From JBGAPH01 sp046349955 (lineage in GTDB: Bacteria > Planctomycetota > Planctomycetia > Pirellulales > JBGAPH01), in NCBI GenBank assembly GCA_046349955.1, contig JAXMBI010000026.1:1-64000 (forward strand): DNA of 64,000 nucleotides, written 5' to 3'. A program made the position numbers and the translations under genes. Positions 1 to 8,348 of this stretch are shown here, in pieces (the first letter of the stretch is position 1; every line of letters starts with the position of its first letter). The notes under the pieces are model-generated. The model saw only the letters and a program-made list of their open reading frames with translations. It was not told the origin of the DNA and searched no databases.

Positions 1-601
1 AGATCATGCCGGCGTTGTGGTTGAATTGCGGATCATCGATGCGGCACAGCTCGCGGCGCGAGCCGGGATCGACATGGTTGGTGTTTGCGGGATCGGTCTT
101 CCATTCGGCGAGCACGATCTGATTGTCGAACGATTCCCCGCTCGGGAGCGGCACGGTGAAGTCGGCTTTGCCGCTGCCGGCCTTCTCGCTGGTGTAGGTG
201 TAGAGGCGGTGATAGCCGGCGCTGGTGGGATCGGCGTAGCCTGGATCGAAGGCCAGGCCCAAGAGCCCGCGCTCGTCGTAGTCCTTCTCGTCCTTGGTGC
301 CGAAGAAGCCGAGATCCACGAGCCGGTCCTTCACGTCGAGGAACGGATCGGGCTGCAGCGCGCCCCCTTCGACAATCCGCACCTGCCCCGCCTGATCGAC
401 GACATAAAGCTTCGAATCGTCTCCCGGGGCCGGCGTGAGATAGACGGGAGCGGCCATGCCCGAGGGCACGACGGTCTGCAGCTCGATGGCGATCGAGCCC
501 TTGGCGATGGTCGCCGGAATCGGGTCGGTGAGCTGGGCCCAGCCGGCCAGCGGCAAGGCAAGCGAAACGGCGAGAGCGAGCAGGGATGCGAAGCGCAGCA
601 T
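1..601 (-). CDS. PQQ-dependent sugar dehydrogenase family protein, N-terminal part (cut by window edge)
   Basis: The reverse strand reads openly from an ATG at 601 to the window edge, giving the first 200 residues. Residues 1-22 are a signal peptide (MLRFASLLALAVSLALPLAG). The mature part has IELQTVVPSGMAAPVYLTPA, KLYVVDQAGQVRIV, the DERGLLGLAFDP motif and HRLYTYTSE. These are typical of the glucose/sorbosone dehydrogenase beta-propeller (soluble PQQ sugar dehydrogenase-like). Such proteins oxidise sugars outside the cytoplasm with PQQ; the substrate cannot be inferred here. In planctomycetes many of these end in PEP-CTERM or dockerin, but that end lies outside the window. The start is set by the signal peptide. 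The gene is divergent from the PEP-CTERM pair that follows. Confidence 0.85.
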   Translation of the reverse strand, partial: MLRFASLLALAVSLALPLAGWAQLTDPIPATIAKGSIAIELQTVVPSGMAAPVYLTPAPGDDSKLYVVDQAGQVRIVEGGALQPDPFLDVKDRLVDLGFFGTKDEKDYDERGLLGLAFDPGYADPTSAGYHRLYTYTSEKAGSGKADFTVPLPSGESFDNQIVLAEWKTDPANTNHVDPGSRRELCRIDDPQFNHNAGMI

Positions 602-1112
602 CGATCAGCTTCCTTAGCAGAGAAGGAAAGGGCCGAGTTGAAACCTCGAAAGAATCTTCTTGTTCTCCGACGGGGCAACAACATTGACCCGTCGAAGGTT
701 CCACTTGGGCTGGCCCGCCACGGCCAGCGTCGCTGCGACCCCATTGTTGTATCTGCACGCATTTGAATCGGTCAAGCCTCTGGCGCGCCGGGGGGCCATT
801 TCATTTCTGGCCTCGCGCGGTCGGGTTGTTTGAGCCGCTGCTGAACGATTCGTAAGGTCGGCAAGGCCAGCGGGCATGCCGCGGCCCGAGGGCTCCGACG
901 TGGCCCGCGCCGCACGTTCGGAACAACGCTCGTCCCCGGCAGTGCTGCCGCAGTTTTCTCGCGAATTTGCCGCGGACCGCGTTGAGTCGGTCTGCGTGGC
1001 CTGCCAACCATGGCGAAGGCGGCGATTAGGTCAGCGATGCACGTCGCCCTTACGAGAACACTTCGCGAAACACCATCCGAGCGGGCCTCCCCCTCGCAGA
1101 AGGATAAGCACC
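602..1112. other. intergenic region between divergent genes
   Basis: About 510 bp separate the sugar dehydrogenase start from the first PEP-CTERM gene. Open frames here are short and of random composition; none has a signal peptide or recognisable motif. The region presumably holds the two divergent promoters, but I see no convincing promoter or operator pattern. Confidence 0.5.
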
Positions 1113-1898
1113 ATGGCGCCTCGAAACCCCTGGCGCGCGCTGGCGAGCGCGGCGCTGGCTCTCCTTGCCTTGGCCTGGGGCAGCGCCCCCAGCCAGGCCG
1201 CGTCGATCAACTACGGCAACTTCGGGCCCGTGCCCCCTGGCATCACGTTCCTCGGCGTAACCGAGTCGTCGATCACCGATCCCGTGCCGCTCTTTGGGCC
1301 GCCGACGCCGTTCGTCACCGGGCTCGATTTCGATCCGACGACCTTTGCTTCGTCGGCCGCCGCCGGCAGCCTCGACATCACCGATGGCCAGTTGAACTTC
1401 ACCATCAAGAGCGGCCCCGCCGGCAGCATCGATGCGGTGAGCCTGTTCGAAGGGGGCGATTACACCCTGGCTGGCCTAGGGACTGCGGCCACGCAGGCCA
1501 TCGCCGGAGCAATCCTGCGGCTGAGCGTGATCGAAATCGATGGCGTGGGCGTCGCCCCGGTCAATCTGGCCCCCTCGAGCGCCTCGGTCGGATTCAACCT
1601 AGTCGCCAATCCCGGCGTCGTGCAGCCCTGGAGCCTCGGACTCACCGCGAACATCGCATCGCAATTGGCCCCTGGGCTGCATGCCACGGGCGTCAAGGTG
1701 GTGATCGACAACCAACTGCTCACGTTGAGCGAAGCCAGCAGCTTGGCCTTCTTGGCCAAGAAGGACTTCCAGATCGGCGTTGAGTCGCACATCGTGCGTC
1801 AAACCGTGCCGGAACCCTCCACCGCGCTGCTCGCCGTGCTGGGCGGTCTGGGTTGCACCTTGATGGCTCGCAGCCGCCTGCGGTCGCGGAGCCGCTAA
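1113..1898 (+). CDS. PEP-CTERM sorting domain protein, tandem copy 1
   Basis: A secreted protein of 261 residues. The ATG at 1113 is chosen because an AAGGA Shine-Dalgarno-like stretch lies about 8 nt upstream and a clear signal peptide follows (residues 1-29, ending SQAA). The mature protein begins SINYGNFGPV and ends in a PEP-CTERM signal: VPEPS, a hydrophobic stretch, then an Arg-rich tail. The PEP-CTERM/EpsH-XrtA system cleaves such tails and links export to exopolysaccharide or surface display. The central domain is unrecognised and probably all-beta. The next gene is a clear paralogue, 45 bp downstream, probably in the same transcript. Function is unknown. Confidence 0.85.
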   Translation: MAPRNPWRALASAALALLALAWGSAPSQAASINYGNFGPVPPGITFLGVTESSITDPVPLFGPPTPFVTGLDFDPTTFASSAAAGSLDITDGQLNFTIKSGPAGSIDAVSLFEGGDYTLAGLGTAATQAIAGAILRLSVIEIDGVGVAPVNLAPSSASVGFNLVANPGVVQPWSLGLTANIASQLAPGLHATGVKVVIDNQLLTLSEASSLAFLAKKDFQIGVESHIVRQTVPEPSTALLAVLGGLGCTLMARSRLRSRSR

Positions 1899-1943
1899 CG
1901 GATCGTTGCCGGGGCAAGTTGCTTCGAGGCCACGCAGCACGAG

Positions 1944-2726
1944 ATGCGCACCATGAACGTTTCAGGCTTGCAGGTTCGCCGCGCGCTAGGGTTCGTCGCC
2001 CTCGCACTGGCGATGGTCTCCGGCGCCGCCAACGCGGCGCGGGCGGCCTCGATCAACTACGGCAACTTTGGACCGGTCGTGCCAGGGGTTAAGTTCGTCG
2101 GCGTCACGGAATCGTCGACCACCGATCCCGTGCCTCTGTTTGGACCGCCGATTCCGTTCTCGGCCGGCTTGGATTTCGATCCGATCGGCTTCGCCTCGGC
2201 GGCAGGGGCGGGCAGTTCCGACAAGACCGCCGGCCGACTCGAGTTCACCATCACCACCAGCCCAACGCTCGCGATCACCGACCTGGGTCTGTGGGAAGCC
2301 GGCGATTTTACGCTGGCCGGCCTCGGCGGCGCTTCTACGACTGCGATGTCCAGCGCGACGATCACGCCCGTCGTCACTCAGATCAACGGCGTCAACGTGG
2401 CGCCGATCAATCTCCTGCCCTTGAGCGCCACCTTGGGGTTCAATCTGCTCTCAAACCCCGGCCTCTTGCAGCCGTGGAGCCTGAGCCTGTCGACCAACGT
2501 GGCGGGCCAACTCGGCCCGGGGCAGTGGGCCACGTCGATCGACTTGGTGATCGACAACGCCCTGATTACCGCCAGCGAGGCCCACAGCTTGGCCTATCTG
2601 GCGAAAAAAGACTTTCAGTTCACGGTCACGACCCAGGCCGTGCCGGAGCCCTCTTCGCTACTCCTGCTGAGCTGCGGCGGGCTGCTGGGCTTGGCCGCGG
2701 CGGTGCGGCGCCGGATGAAGGCTTAA
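1944..2726 (+). CDS. PEP-CTERM sorting domain protein, tandem copy 2
   Basis: A secreted protein of 260 residues, collinear with the preceding gene over its whole mature length. Shared blocks include SINYGNFGPV, GVTESS, TDPVPLFGPP, GLDFDP, GFNL, NPG, LQPWSL and LAKKDFQ. By eye about half the residues match. The signal peptide is followed by ARAASINYG. The C-terminus is VPEPS, a Leu/Gly-rich membrane-like segment, then RRRMKA, a canonical PEP-CTERM tail. An ATG at 1953 is an alternative start. The pair looks like a local duplication that has diverged. The role is unknown; presumably surface or extracellular-matrix associated. Confidence 0.85.
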   Translation: MRTMNVSGLQVRRALGFVALALAMVSGAANAARAASINYGNFGPVVPGVKFVGVTESSTTDPVPLFGPPIPFSAGLDFDPIGFASAAGAGSSDKTAGRLEFTITTSPTLAITDLGLWEAGDFTLAGLGGASTTAMSSATITPVVTQINGVNVAPINLLPLSATLGFNLLSNPGLLQPWSLSLSTNVAGQLGPGQWATSIDLVIDNALITASEAHSLAYLAKKDFQFTVTTQAVPEPSSLLLLSCGGLLGLAAAVRRRMKA

Positions 2727-2873
2727 CCTCTAGACTCGCCGCGGGTTTGCCCAATCCCTCCAGTCGCCGTTGTTTCTTGCGGGCCGGATCGCTAATATCC
2801 GGCCCCTCGCGCGAGCGGATCGGCCGGTCCACGGCTGCGCGAGGGTTGCCTGGAGGGCTGCGCGCCGCAAGCG

Positions 2874-4256
2874 ATGGATCGCCTCGCCGGAAAGGACCGA
2901 ACACTTGAAAACGCCGGGCGTCGCTGCGCGCTGTCGGCCGCTCTGGGCCTGATGGCATGCGTTTGGGGGTGCTCGCTCCCCTTCAGCGCGCCCCCCGCTC
3001 CGTTGACCGACGCTGGCGGCGAACCGCTGCTCAAACCGGCCGGGGCGCCCGGCGCTAGCGCCGCCGCGCCTCCCGACGTCTCCGGGGCCAAGGCGACGGT
3101 CGACTCGGGCCAGCCGCTGCCCCCCGAGCTCGCCAAGCTCGAGCACCTCGATGAGACCACCAAGCGCCAGGTAGCCGCAGACCTCGAGAAGGTGCCCCGC
3201 GCGCTCTGGCCCTACGTGCTGCTCTACTATCAAGATCAAGCTCAAGGCACGGCAAGCCAACAATTGGCGGGCCGCGGCGAACTGACGCCGCACCGCATGG
3301 CGCCGCGTAAGTCCGAGCCCACCTTCGAAGAGGCGCTGGCCAAGGCGCGCGAGCGCGAGGCCGCACAGCAGCCCGCCGAGGCGACGAAGGCGCCGGCGGC
3401 GGCGCCAAATCAGGCCGCGTTCATTTCCGACCTCGCGCCTGCGGCGCCGCCGGTCGAGTCGCTCCTGCAGCAACCGACCTCGGGCGCCGCGCAGATCGCG
3501 CAACTTGCGGCCCTCGCCCAAAGTTCGGCTGCTGCGGCAGCGGATGCCCAGCCCCTCGGCTGGCGCGAGCACTTGCAGGCTGCCATCGCGCAACTCGAGC
3601 GTCAGTCAGCCGCGAGTGGAAGCAAGGCCGAGGACCTCGAGCCCAAGTTGCGGCTGCTGTATCTAGCCGCCGACCGTGGGCCCGACGCGCTAGAACCATG
3701 CGCAAGCCTGGGTGAAGGGGAGCAGCAGTTCTGGACGGAAGAGCTGTTCGGCTTGCACGCCGCGCTCGACCAGAGCGTTTCACCCGTCGAACGCCGGCAC
3801 ACGTTGGCCGCGCGCCACCTCCGGCAAGCCGCCACGCATTTGGGCCAACAAGGCTTGCTCGACGTCCGCAGCGCCGCCTTCTGCAGCCGCGTCGACAGCT
3901 ATGGCATCTATAAGCGGCTCAACACGGGACCCGATGAGTTCCGGCCCGGCCAAGAAACCTTGCTCTATGCCGAGGTGGAGAACTTTTCGAGCGAAGCCCG
4001 CTCCGAAGGCTTTCACACTTCGCTCGCCAGCCGTTACGAGATCGCCAACGACCGTGGCGAGATCGTCGCCCGCCACGAGTTCCCGCCCCTCGAGGAAATC
4101 TGCGCCAACCAGCGCCGCGACTTCTTCATTCAGCATCACATGCAAGTTCCGAAGGGGCTGCCGGTCGGGCGCTATCGGCTGCGGCTGGTGCTCACCGACG
4201 TTCATGCCCGCAAGCAGGGCGAGGCCCTCCTCCCGTTCGCCATCCGCGGCGAGTAG
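2874..4256 (+). CDS. putative lipoprotein, Ala/Pro-rich, unknown function
   Basis: A 460-residue protein that I do not recognise. Residues 17-33 form a hydrophobic export signal with two possible lipobox cysteines (LMAC at 29, VWGC at 33), so it is probably a lipoprotein. Residues 35-230 are rich in Ala, Pro and Glu and look poorly ordered. Residues 330-460 are more structured, with a beta-sandwich-like segment (RPGQETLLYAEVENF, FHTSLASRYEI, LPVGRYRLRLVLTDV) of the kind seen in periplasmic accessory domains. The start is uncertain, and the gene stands alone between the PEP-CTERM pair and the flavoenzyme. Confidence 0.7.
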   Translation: MDRLAGKDRTLENAGRRCALSAALGLMACVWGCSLPFSAPPAPLTDAGGEPLLKPAGAPGASAAAPPDVSGAKATVDSGQPLPPELAKLEHLDETTKRQVAADLEKVPRALWPYVLLYYQDQAQGTASQQLAGRGELTPHRMAPRKSEPTFEEALAKAREREAAQQPAEATKAPAAAPNQAAFISDLAPAAPPVESLLQQPTSGAAQIAQLAALAQSSAAAAADAQPLGWREHLQAAIAQLERQSAASGSKAEDLEPKLRLLYLAADRGPDALEPCASLGEGEQQFWTEELFGLHAALDQSVSPVERRHTLAARHLRQAATHLGQQGLLDVRSAAFCSRVDSYGIYKRLNTGPDEFRPGQETLLYAEVENFSSEARSEGFHTSLASRYEIANDRGEIVARHEFPPLEEICANQRRDFFIQHHMQVPKGLPVGRYRLRLVLTDVHARKQGEALLPFAIRGE

Positions 4257-4308
4257 ACTCGGGGCCTGATCGCCTCCGAGTCGCCCGGCCCCGCGTTCGA
4301 GTTTGCGC

Positions 4309-5454
4309 ATGCCCACCTACGACGCCATCGTTCTCGGCCTGGGGGGCGTCGGCAGCGCGGCCGCCTATCACTTGGGCCGCCGCGGCCTGAAGGTCTTGGG
4401 CATCGAACAGTTCGAAATCGCGCACGCCCAAGGCAGCTCGCACGGCCAAACGCGGATCATCCGCCAGGCCTACTTCGAACATGCCGACTATGTGCCGCTC
4501 GCGCTCCGCTCCTATGAACTGTGGCGCGAGCTCGAGGCCGCGAGCGAACGGCAGCTCTTCACGCAAACCGGCTTGCTGCAGGTGGGGCCCGCCCATGGTC
4601 ACGTGGTGCCAGGGGTGTTGGGTAGCGCCGAGCGCCACGGCCTGAACGTCGAAGCCCTCAGCCCGGCCGAGGCGATGCGGCGCTTTCCCGGGTTTCATGT
4701 GCCGGAAGACGCCGCGGCCGTCTATGAGCCGGCGGCCGGAGCGCTGCGCGTGGAAGAATGCGTGGCCGCGCATGTCGCCGCGGCTCGAGCGTGCGGAGTG
4801 GAAGTGTGGCGAGATGGCGTCGTTTGTTGGACGGCCAGCGGCGACGGCGTCGAGGTCACGACGCTGCATGGAGGCAAGGTCTCCGCCGCGAGGCTCGTGA
4901 TCGCCGCTGGCCCGTGGTCGTTTGCTGCGCTCGAGAATTTGCACCTAAACCTGCGCGTGCTCCGCAAGCCGCAGCTCTGGTATGCAACCGCTGACGCGCG
5001 GTACACCGCGGCCGGCGGCTGCCCGGCGTTTCTGTTCGAACGCCCCGAGGGGGTCTTCTACGGTCTGCCTGGCTTCGATGAGCGGGGGCTCAAGGCGGCC
5101 GAGCACAGCGGCGGCGACGTGGTGAGCGATCCGCTGCTCGTCGATCGCCAATTGCACGCGGCTGATCGCCAGCGCGTCGAGCAGTTCCTGGCGGCGCACC
5201 TGCCGGGCATCGAGCCGAAGCTCACGGCCCACGCGATCTGCATGTACACGATGAGCGCCGACGAGCACTTCCTCGTCGACCGGCATCCGGAGTTGCCGCA
5301 GGTGGCCTTTGCCGCGGGGCTTTCGGGGCACGGCTTCAAGTTCACGCCCGTGCTCGGCGAGGCGCTGGCCGATCTCGTCACCTCAGGCCGCACGGCTTGC
5401 CCGATCGGCTTCTTGGGCGCGGATCGGCCGGGACTTCGCAAAAACGAGGCTTAG
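4309..5454 (+). CDS. solA: N-methyl-L-tryptophan oxidase / monomeric sarcosine oxidase family flavoenzyme
   Basis: A 381-residue FAD-dependent amine oxidase. The N-terminus YDAIVLGLGGVGSAAAYHLG is the dinucleotide-binding fold. The block GSSHGQTRIIRQAYFEH and the late GHGFKFTPVLGEALADL are family hallmarks. Cys311 in the CMYT motif is at the position of the covalent flavin cysteine in SolA and monomeric sarcosine oxidase (Cys308-315). Length matches the family (about 370-390). These enzymes oxidatively demethylate N-methyl amino acids, giving formaldehyde and hydrogen peroxide; whether the substrate is N-methyltryptophan or sarcosine is not decidable. The ATG at 4309 is preferred over a TTG two codons upstream. 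It appears monocistronic. Confidence 0.88.
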   Translation: MPTYDAIVLGLGGVGSAAAYHLGRRGLKVLGIEQFEIAHAQGSSHGQTRIIRQAYFEHADYVPLALRSYELWRELEAASERQLFTQTGLLQVGPAHGHVVPGVLGSAERHGLNVEALSPAEAMRRFPGFHVPEDAAAVYEPAAGALRVEECVAAHVAAARACGVEVWRDGVVCWTASGDGVEVTTLHGGKVSAARLVIAAGPWSFAALENLHLNLRVLRKPQLWYATADARYTAAGGCPAFLFERPEGVFYGLPGFDERGLKAAEHSGGDVVSDPLLVDRQLHAADRQRVEQFLAAHLPGIEPKLTAHAICMYTMSADEHFLVDRHPELPQVAFAAGLSGHGFKFTPVLGEALADLVTSGRTACPIGFLGADRPGLRKNEA

Positions 5455-5589
5455 AAAGGGCGCGCCTCGCGGACAGTTCGATATGATGCCGGGTGGCCGC
5501 TGCGTACCTGACCGAAAACGGGTCGCGGCGGCCCCCCTTGCAGGCCCCTCGACGGCCAAAAACCTCGACGATTTCCGGAGGAACTTCGC

Positions 5590-5889
5590 ATGGCAGCCCC
5601 CCGCACGGCAATCGGTGTGTTCGCAGATCCCCGCCGCAGCGAGCAAGCGCTCGACGAGCTCCACCGCTCCGGCATTCTCGAGGACCAGATTCGCATTCTC
5701 GCGGCCGACGACGACCGCTCGAACCCCAACGCCCCGCCGCGGGTGCGCGACCAGGCAGACGACGACGAGCCCGAACGGCTCGAACGCCTGCGGCAGCCGG
5801 GGCGCACAGTGGTTGCCGTGCGCGGCCACGACTGTTATCACGAAATCCTGGCTATTCTGCGCCGCCATGGCGCGGAGGAGCCTGCGTAA
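5590..5889 (+). CDS. small acidic protein, general-stress-like (YflT-type) fold suspected
   Basis: A 99-residue protein with a good Shine-Dalgarno (CCGGAGGAA, 7 nt before ATG). The N-terminus AIGVFADPRRSEQALDELHR followed by GILEDQIRIL resembles the alpha/beta unit of general stress protein 17M/YflT-like domains. The middle is very acidic (DQADDDEPERLERLR) and the C-terminal block TVVAVRGHDCYHEILAILRR closes the fold. Family membership is an impression from motif shape. The gene lies 50 bp before pilT on the same strand, so co-transcription is possible. Confidence 0.72.
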   Translation: MAAPRTAIGVFADPRRSEQALDELHRSGILEDQIRILAADDDRSNPNAPPRVRDQADDDEPERLERLRQPGRTVVAVRGHDCYHEILAILRRHGAEEPA

Positions 5890-5938
5890 GGGCAGGGACG
5901 CTCGCTTTCTGACCCGATCGCAACGCGAGTGCAACCCC

Positions 5939-7003
5939 GTGAACCAGGCCGCCGCTTGGCTGCTGGCCGCCGTCGAGCGCGGCGCCTCGGATTTGCACCT
6001 GGTCGCGGGGCACCCGCCCACCATGCGGCTGCACGGCGAGCTCGTGGCCCTGCCGGGGCCCGAGCTCTCGCAGGAAGCGGTCGCCGCCGCGCTCGAACCG
6101 CTCCTGCCGGAACCACTGCGCGCGCGGTTCGCCGCGGAAAAGAACGCCGACTTCGCGCTCGTGCTCCAGGGACCTCAAGGGCCGCAGCGGTTCCGCGCCA
6201 ACTACTTCGTCAGCGGGCAGAGCCTGGGCGCTTGCTTCCGGGTGATCCCCGACACGATCCCCACGTTCGAGTGGGCCGGCTTTCCGCAGCCACTGGCGGA
6301 GCGGCTGATTCACTTTCGCAACGGCCTGGTGCTCCTCTGCGGCGTCACGGGTTCCGGCAAAACGACCACACTCGCCATGCTCGTCGATCTGCTGATCCGC
6401 GAGGGGGGCTATCGCGTGCTCACGATCGAAGAGCCGATCGAGTATGTCTTCGCCCGCACGCCTGACTCGGTGGTCACACAGCGCGAGGTGGGGCGCGACG
6501 TGCAGTCGTTCGCCGACGGCCTGAAGTACGGTCTCCGCCAAGATCCCGACGTGATCCTGGTCGGCGAAATCCGCGACCGCGACACGGGGCAGATCGCGCT
6601 CAGCGCCGCCGAGACGGGGCACCTGGTGCTGGCCACCATGCACACGCGCGACGCCAAGGGGGCCATCTCGCGCTACGCCGACCTCTTCCCGCAGAGCGTG
6701 CAAAACGAGGTCCGCGCCCAGTTGGCCACGGCGCTGCGGGCGGTGATCAGCCAGCACTTGCTCCCCAGCATCGTGCCGGGCGACAAGCGCGAGCTGGCGC
6801 TCGAGGTGCTGCTCAACACCTCGGCTGCCGCGGCCGCGATCCGGCACGGCAAGCTCGAGAACATCGACAACTGCATCGTGACCGGCCGGGCCGACGGCAT
6901 GCTCCCCCTCACGGAAAGCATCCGCCGGCTGCTGCGCGCCGACCGCATCAGCGAGGCGGTGGCGGGGGAGTTTGTGGACGATCCTGCGGTGTTGCGGCGG
7001 TAG
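5939..7003 (+). CDS. pilT: PilT/VirB11-type secretion ATPase (type IV pilus twitching ATPase)
   Basis: A 354-residue hexameric ATPase for pilus retraction, using a GTG start (VNQAAAWLLAAVERGASDLH). The N-terminal PAS-like domain carries SDLHLVAGHPPTMRLHGEL. Walker A (GVTGSGKTT) begins at residue 135, as in classical PilT. The Asp box (IEEPIEYVF), the Walker B block (QDPDVILVGEIRD) and the His box (ETGHLVLATMHT) follow. The PilT-typical AIRxxK-like segment near the C-terminus reads AAIRHGKLENIDN, and length fits (about 345-370). No Shine-Dalgarno precedes the GTG. No other pilus genes are nearby, so substrate machinery must be encoded elsewhere. Confidence 0.93.
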   Translation: MNQAAAWLLAAVERGASDLHLVAGHPPTMRLHGELVALPGPELSQEAVAAALEPLLPEPLRARFAAEKNADFALVLQGPQGPQRFRANYFVSGQSLGACFRVIPDTIPTFEWAGFPQPLAERLIHFRNGLVLLCGVTGSGKTTTLAMLVDLLIREGGYRVLTIEEPIEYVFARTPDSVVTQREVGRDVQSFADGLKYGLRQDPDVILVGEIRDRDTGQIALSAAETGHLVLATMHTRDAKGAISRYADLFPQSVQNEVRAQLATALRAVISQHLLPSIVPGDKRELALEVLLNTSAAAAAIRHGKLENIDNCIVTGRADGMLPLTESIRRLLRADRISEAVAGEFVDDPAVLRR

Positions 7004-7076
7004 CCCTTGAAATTCAGTCCAAATCCTCCAGCGAGATGGTGTTGGCCTATTCCACCCATTGAAGGCTGGGACTCGG

Positions 7077-7382
7077 ATGACGGACCTATTGGAATATGGA
7101 GCGATGGCCGCCTTCTCGGTTTTGTGGCTTTGGATGTGGTTCGTTTTGCCGCGTCGGTGGTCGCGTCCATTTCCAAACACCAGAAAGCACTTCGCGGAGA
7201 TGACGGCAGTCTGTTGGGTAACTGCCATCGTTTGTGGAATCGCCATGGTGGTCATTCCGCCAGAAGATGGTCGCGGAGTCGGGAACGCCATTGCCGCAGT
7301 CATTGCCCTCGGCCATCTGGTCGCGGGCTACTACCACTTTAGAATCGCGGTAGGTTATCGACGATATTCCGCCAGAAAGTGA
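7077..7382 (+). CDS. small integral membrane protein, unknown
   Basis: A 101-residue protein with three hydrophobic segments (about residues 8-22, 40-58 and 70-85), a basic loop between the first two (PRRWSRPFPNTRKHF) and a basic C-terminus. The ATG at 7077 is chosen; a TTG six codons earlier is possible. Base composition is visibly less GC-rich than the pilT and rsmG genes on either side, which may mean relaxed selection or later acquisition. I do not recognise the family. Confidence 0.6.
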   Translation: MTDLLEYGAMAAFSVLWLWMWFVLPRRWSRPFPNTRKHFAEMTAVCWVTAIVCGIAMVVIPPEDGRGVGNAIAAVIALGHLVAGYYHFRIAVGYRRYSARK

Positions 7383-7537
7383 TTCGGATGATCGGTCGTA
7401 GGGGTTCGTCCTTTTCTCGACCGTGAAGCCGTAGTCGGTGGTGCGCGACTGTCGCATGTGCCAAAATGGGCGGCTTGCGGCTCCCGTCTTCCGAGGGCCC
7501 ACCCGTACGCTTGCCCCTCCGGAACTCTCTCCACCGC

Positions 7538-8194
7538 ATGACCGAAACCGCCCCCCTGCAGAACTCCCTCGCCGTCGAAATCGAACGCGCAGGATTGGAC
7601 GTCCCGCCCGATGCGCTCGCCGGGTTGGCTGAGTACTGCCGGGTGCTCTGGGACTGGAACAGCAAGCTCAACCTCACGCGGCACACCACGCCCGAGTTGT
7701 TCGTCGCCCGCGACCTGGTCGACACGCTGGCCCTTGGCCGGTTTCTCGAGACGGGGGAGCGCGTGCTCGATTTGGGGTCGGGCGGGGGCGTGCCGGGCAT
7801 TCCTTTGGGCATCGTTCGCACCGATCTGAGCCTGGAGCTATGCGAGTCGGTCGCCAAGAAGGCCCGCGTGTTGCAAGAAATGGTACGCGAACTCGGGCTG
7901 GGCTGGCCCGTCCATCATGCGCGGGCCGAAGAGTTGCTCCTGCGCCGCACCTACGACGTCGTGCTCGTGCGGGCGGTGGCCCCACTCCCCAAGTTGCTCA
8001 CCTGGTTGCAGCCCTGCTGGGAGAATTTCGGCCGCTTGCTGGTAGTGAAGGGGCCGAAATGGGTCGACGAACGAGGCGAGGCCCGACACCACGGCCTGAT
8101 GCAGGGGTTGGAATTACGGAAGCTCCTCGAGTACCCCCTGGCGGGCACGGAGGCGCAGAGCGTGGTTCTGCAAATTCAGGCCAAGTCGGGGTGA
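7538..8194 (+). CDS. rsmG: 16S rRNA (guanine527-N7)-methyltransferase RsmG
   Basis: A 218-residue SAM-dependent methyltransferase that makes m7G527 in 16S rRNA. Motifs: WNSKLNLTR near the N-terminus, motif I VLDLGSGGGVPGIPLGI, the acidic LELCESVAKKARVL (motif II) and VLVRAVAPLPKLL (motif IV region). Length is that of the GidB/RsmG family. The ATG at 7538 is preferred to an upstream ATG because the family starts just before the EIERAG helix. In many bacteria rsmG sits with gidA/mnmG or parAB; here it stands alone before an exporter operon. Confidence 0.93.
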   Translation: MTETAPLQNSLAVEIERAGLDVPPDALAGLAEYCRVLWDWNSKLNLTRHTTPELFVARDLVDTLALGRFLETGERVLDLGSGGGVPGIPLGIVRTDLSLELCESVAKKARVLQEMVRELGLGWPVHHARAEELLLRRTYDVVLVRAVAPLPKLLTWLQPCWENFGRLLVVKGPKWVDERGEARHHGLMQGLELRKLLEYPLAGTEAQSVVLQIQAKSG

Positions 8195-8348
8195 CGCAGC
8201 CCGCTAGCACGACTAGAATTTAGGACGACCGCGGACCGGTCCCCCGCCTGCCGACAAGAGGGAAGTCGGCACCCCCTGCCTGCCCCACCCTTCTATTTTC
8301 CCAGGGATCGGAGCAGGCCCCCACCGCTTGCCTTGGGAGTATCGGAAG

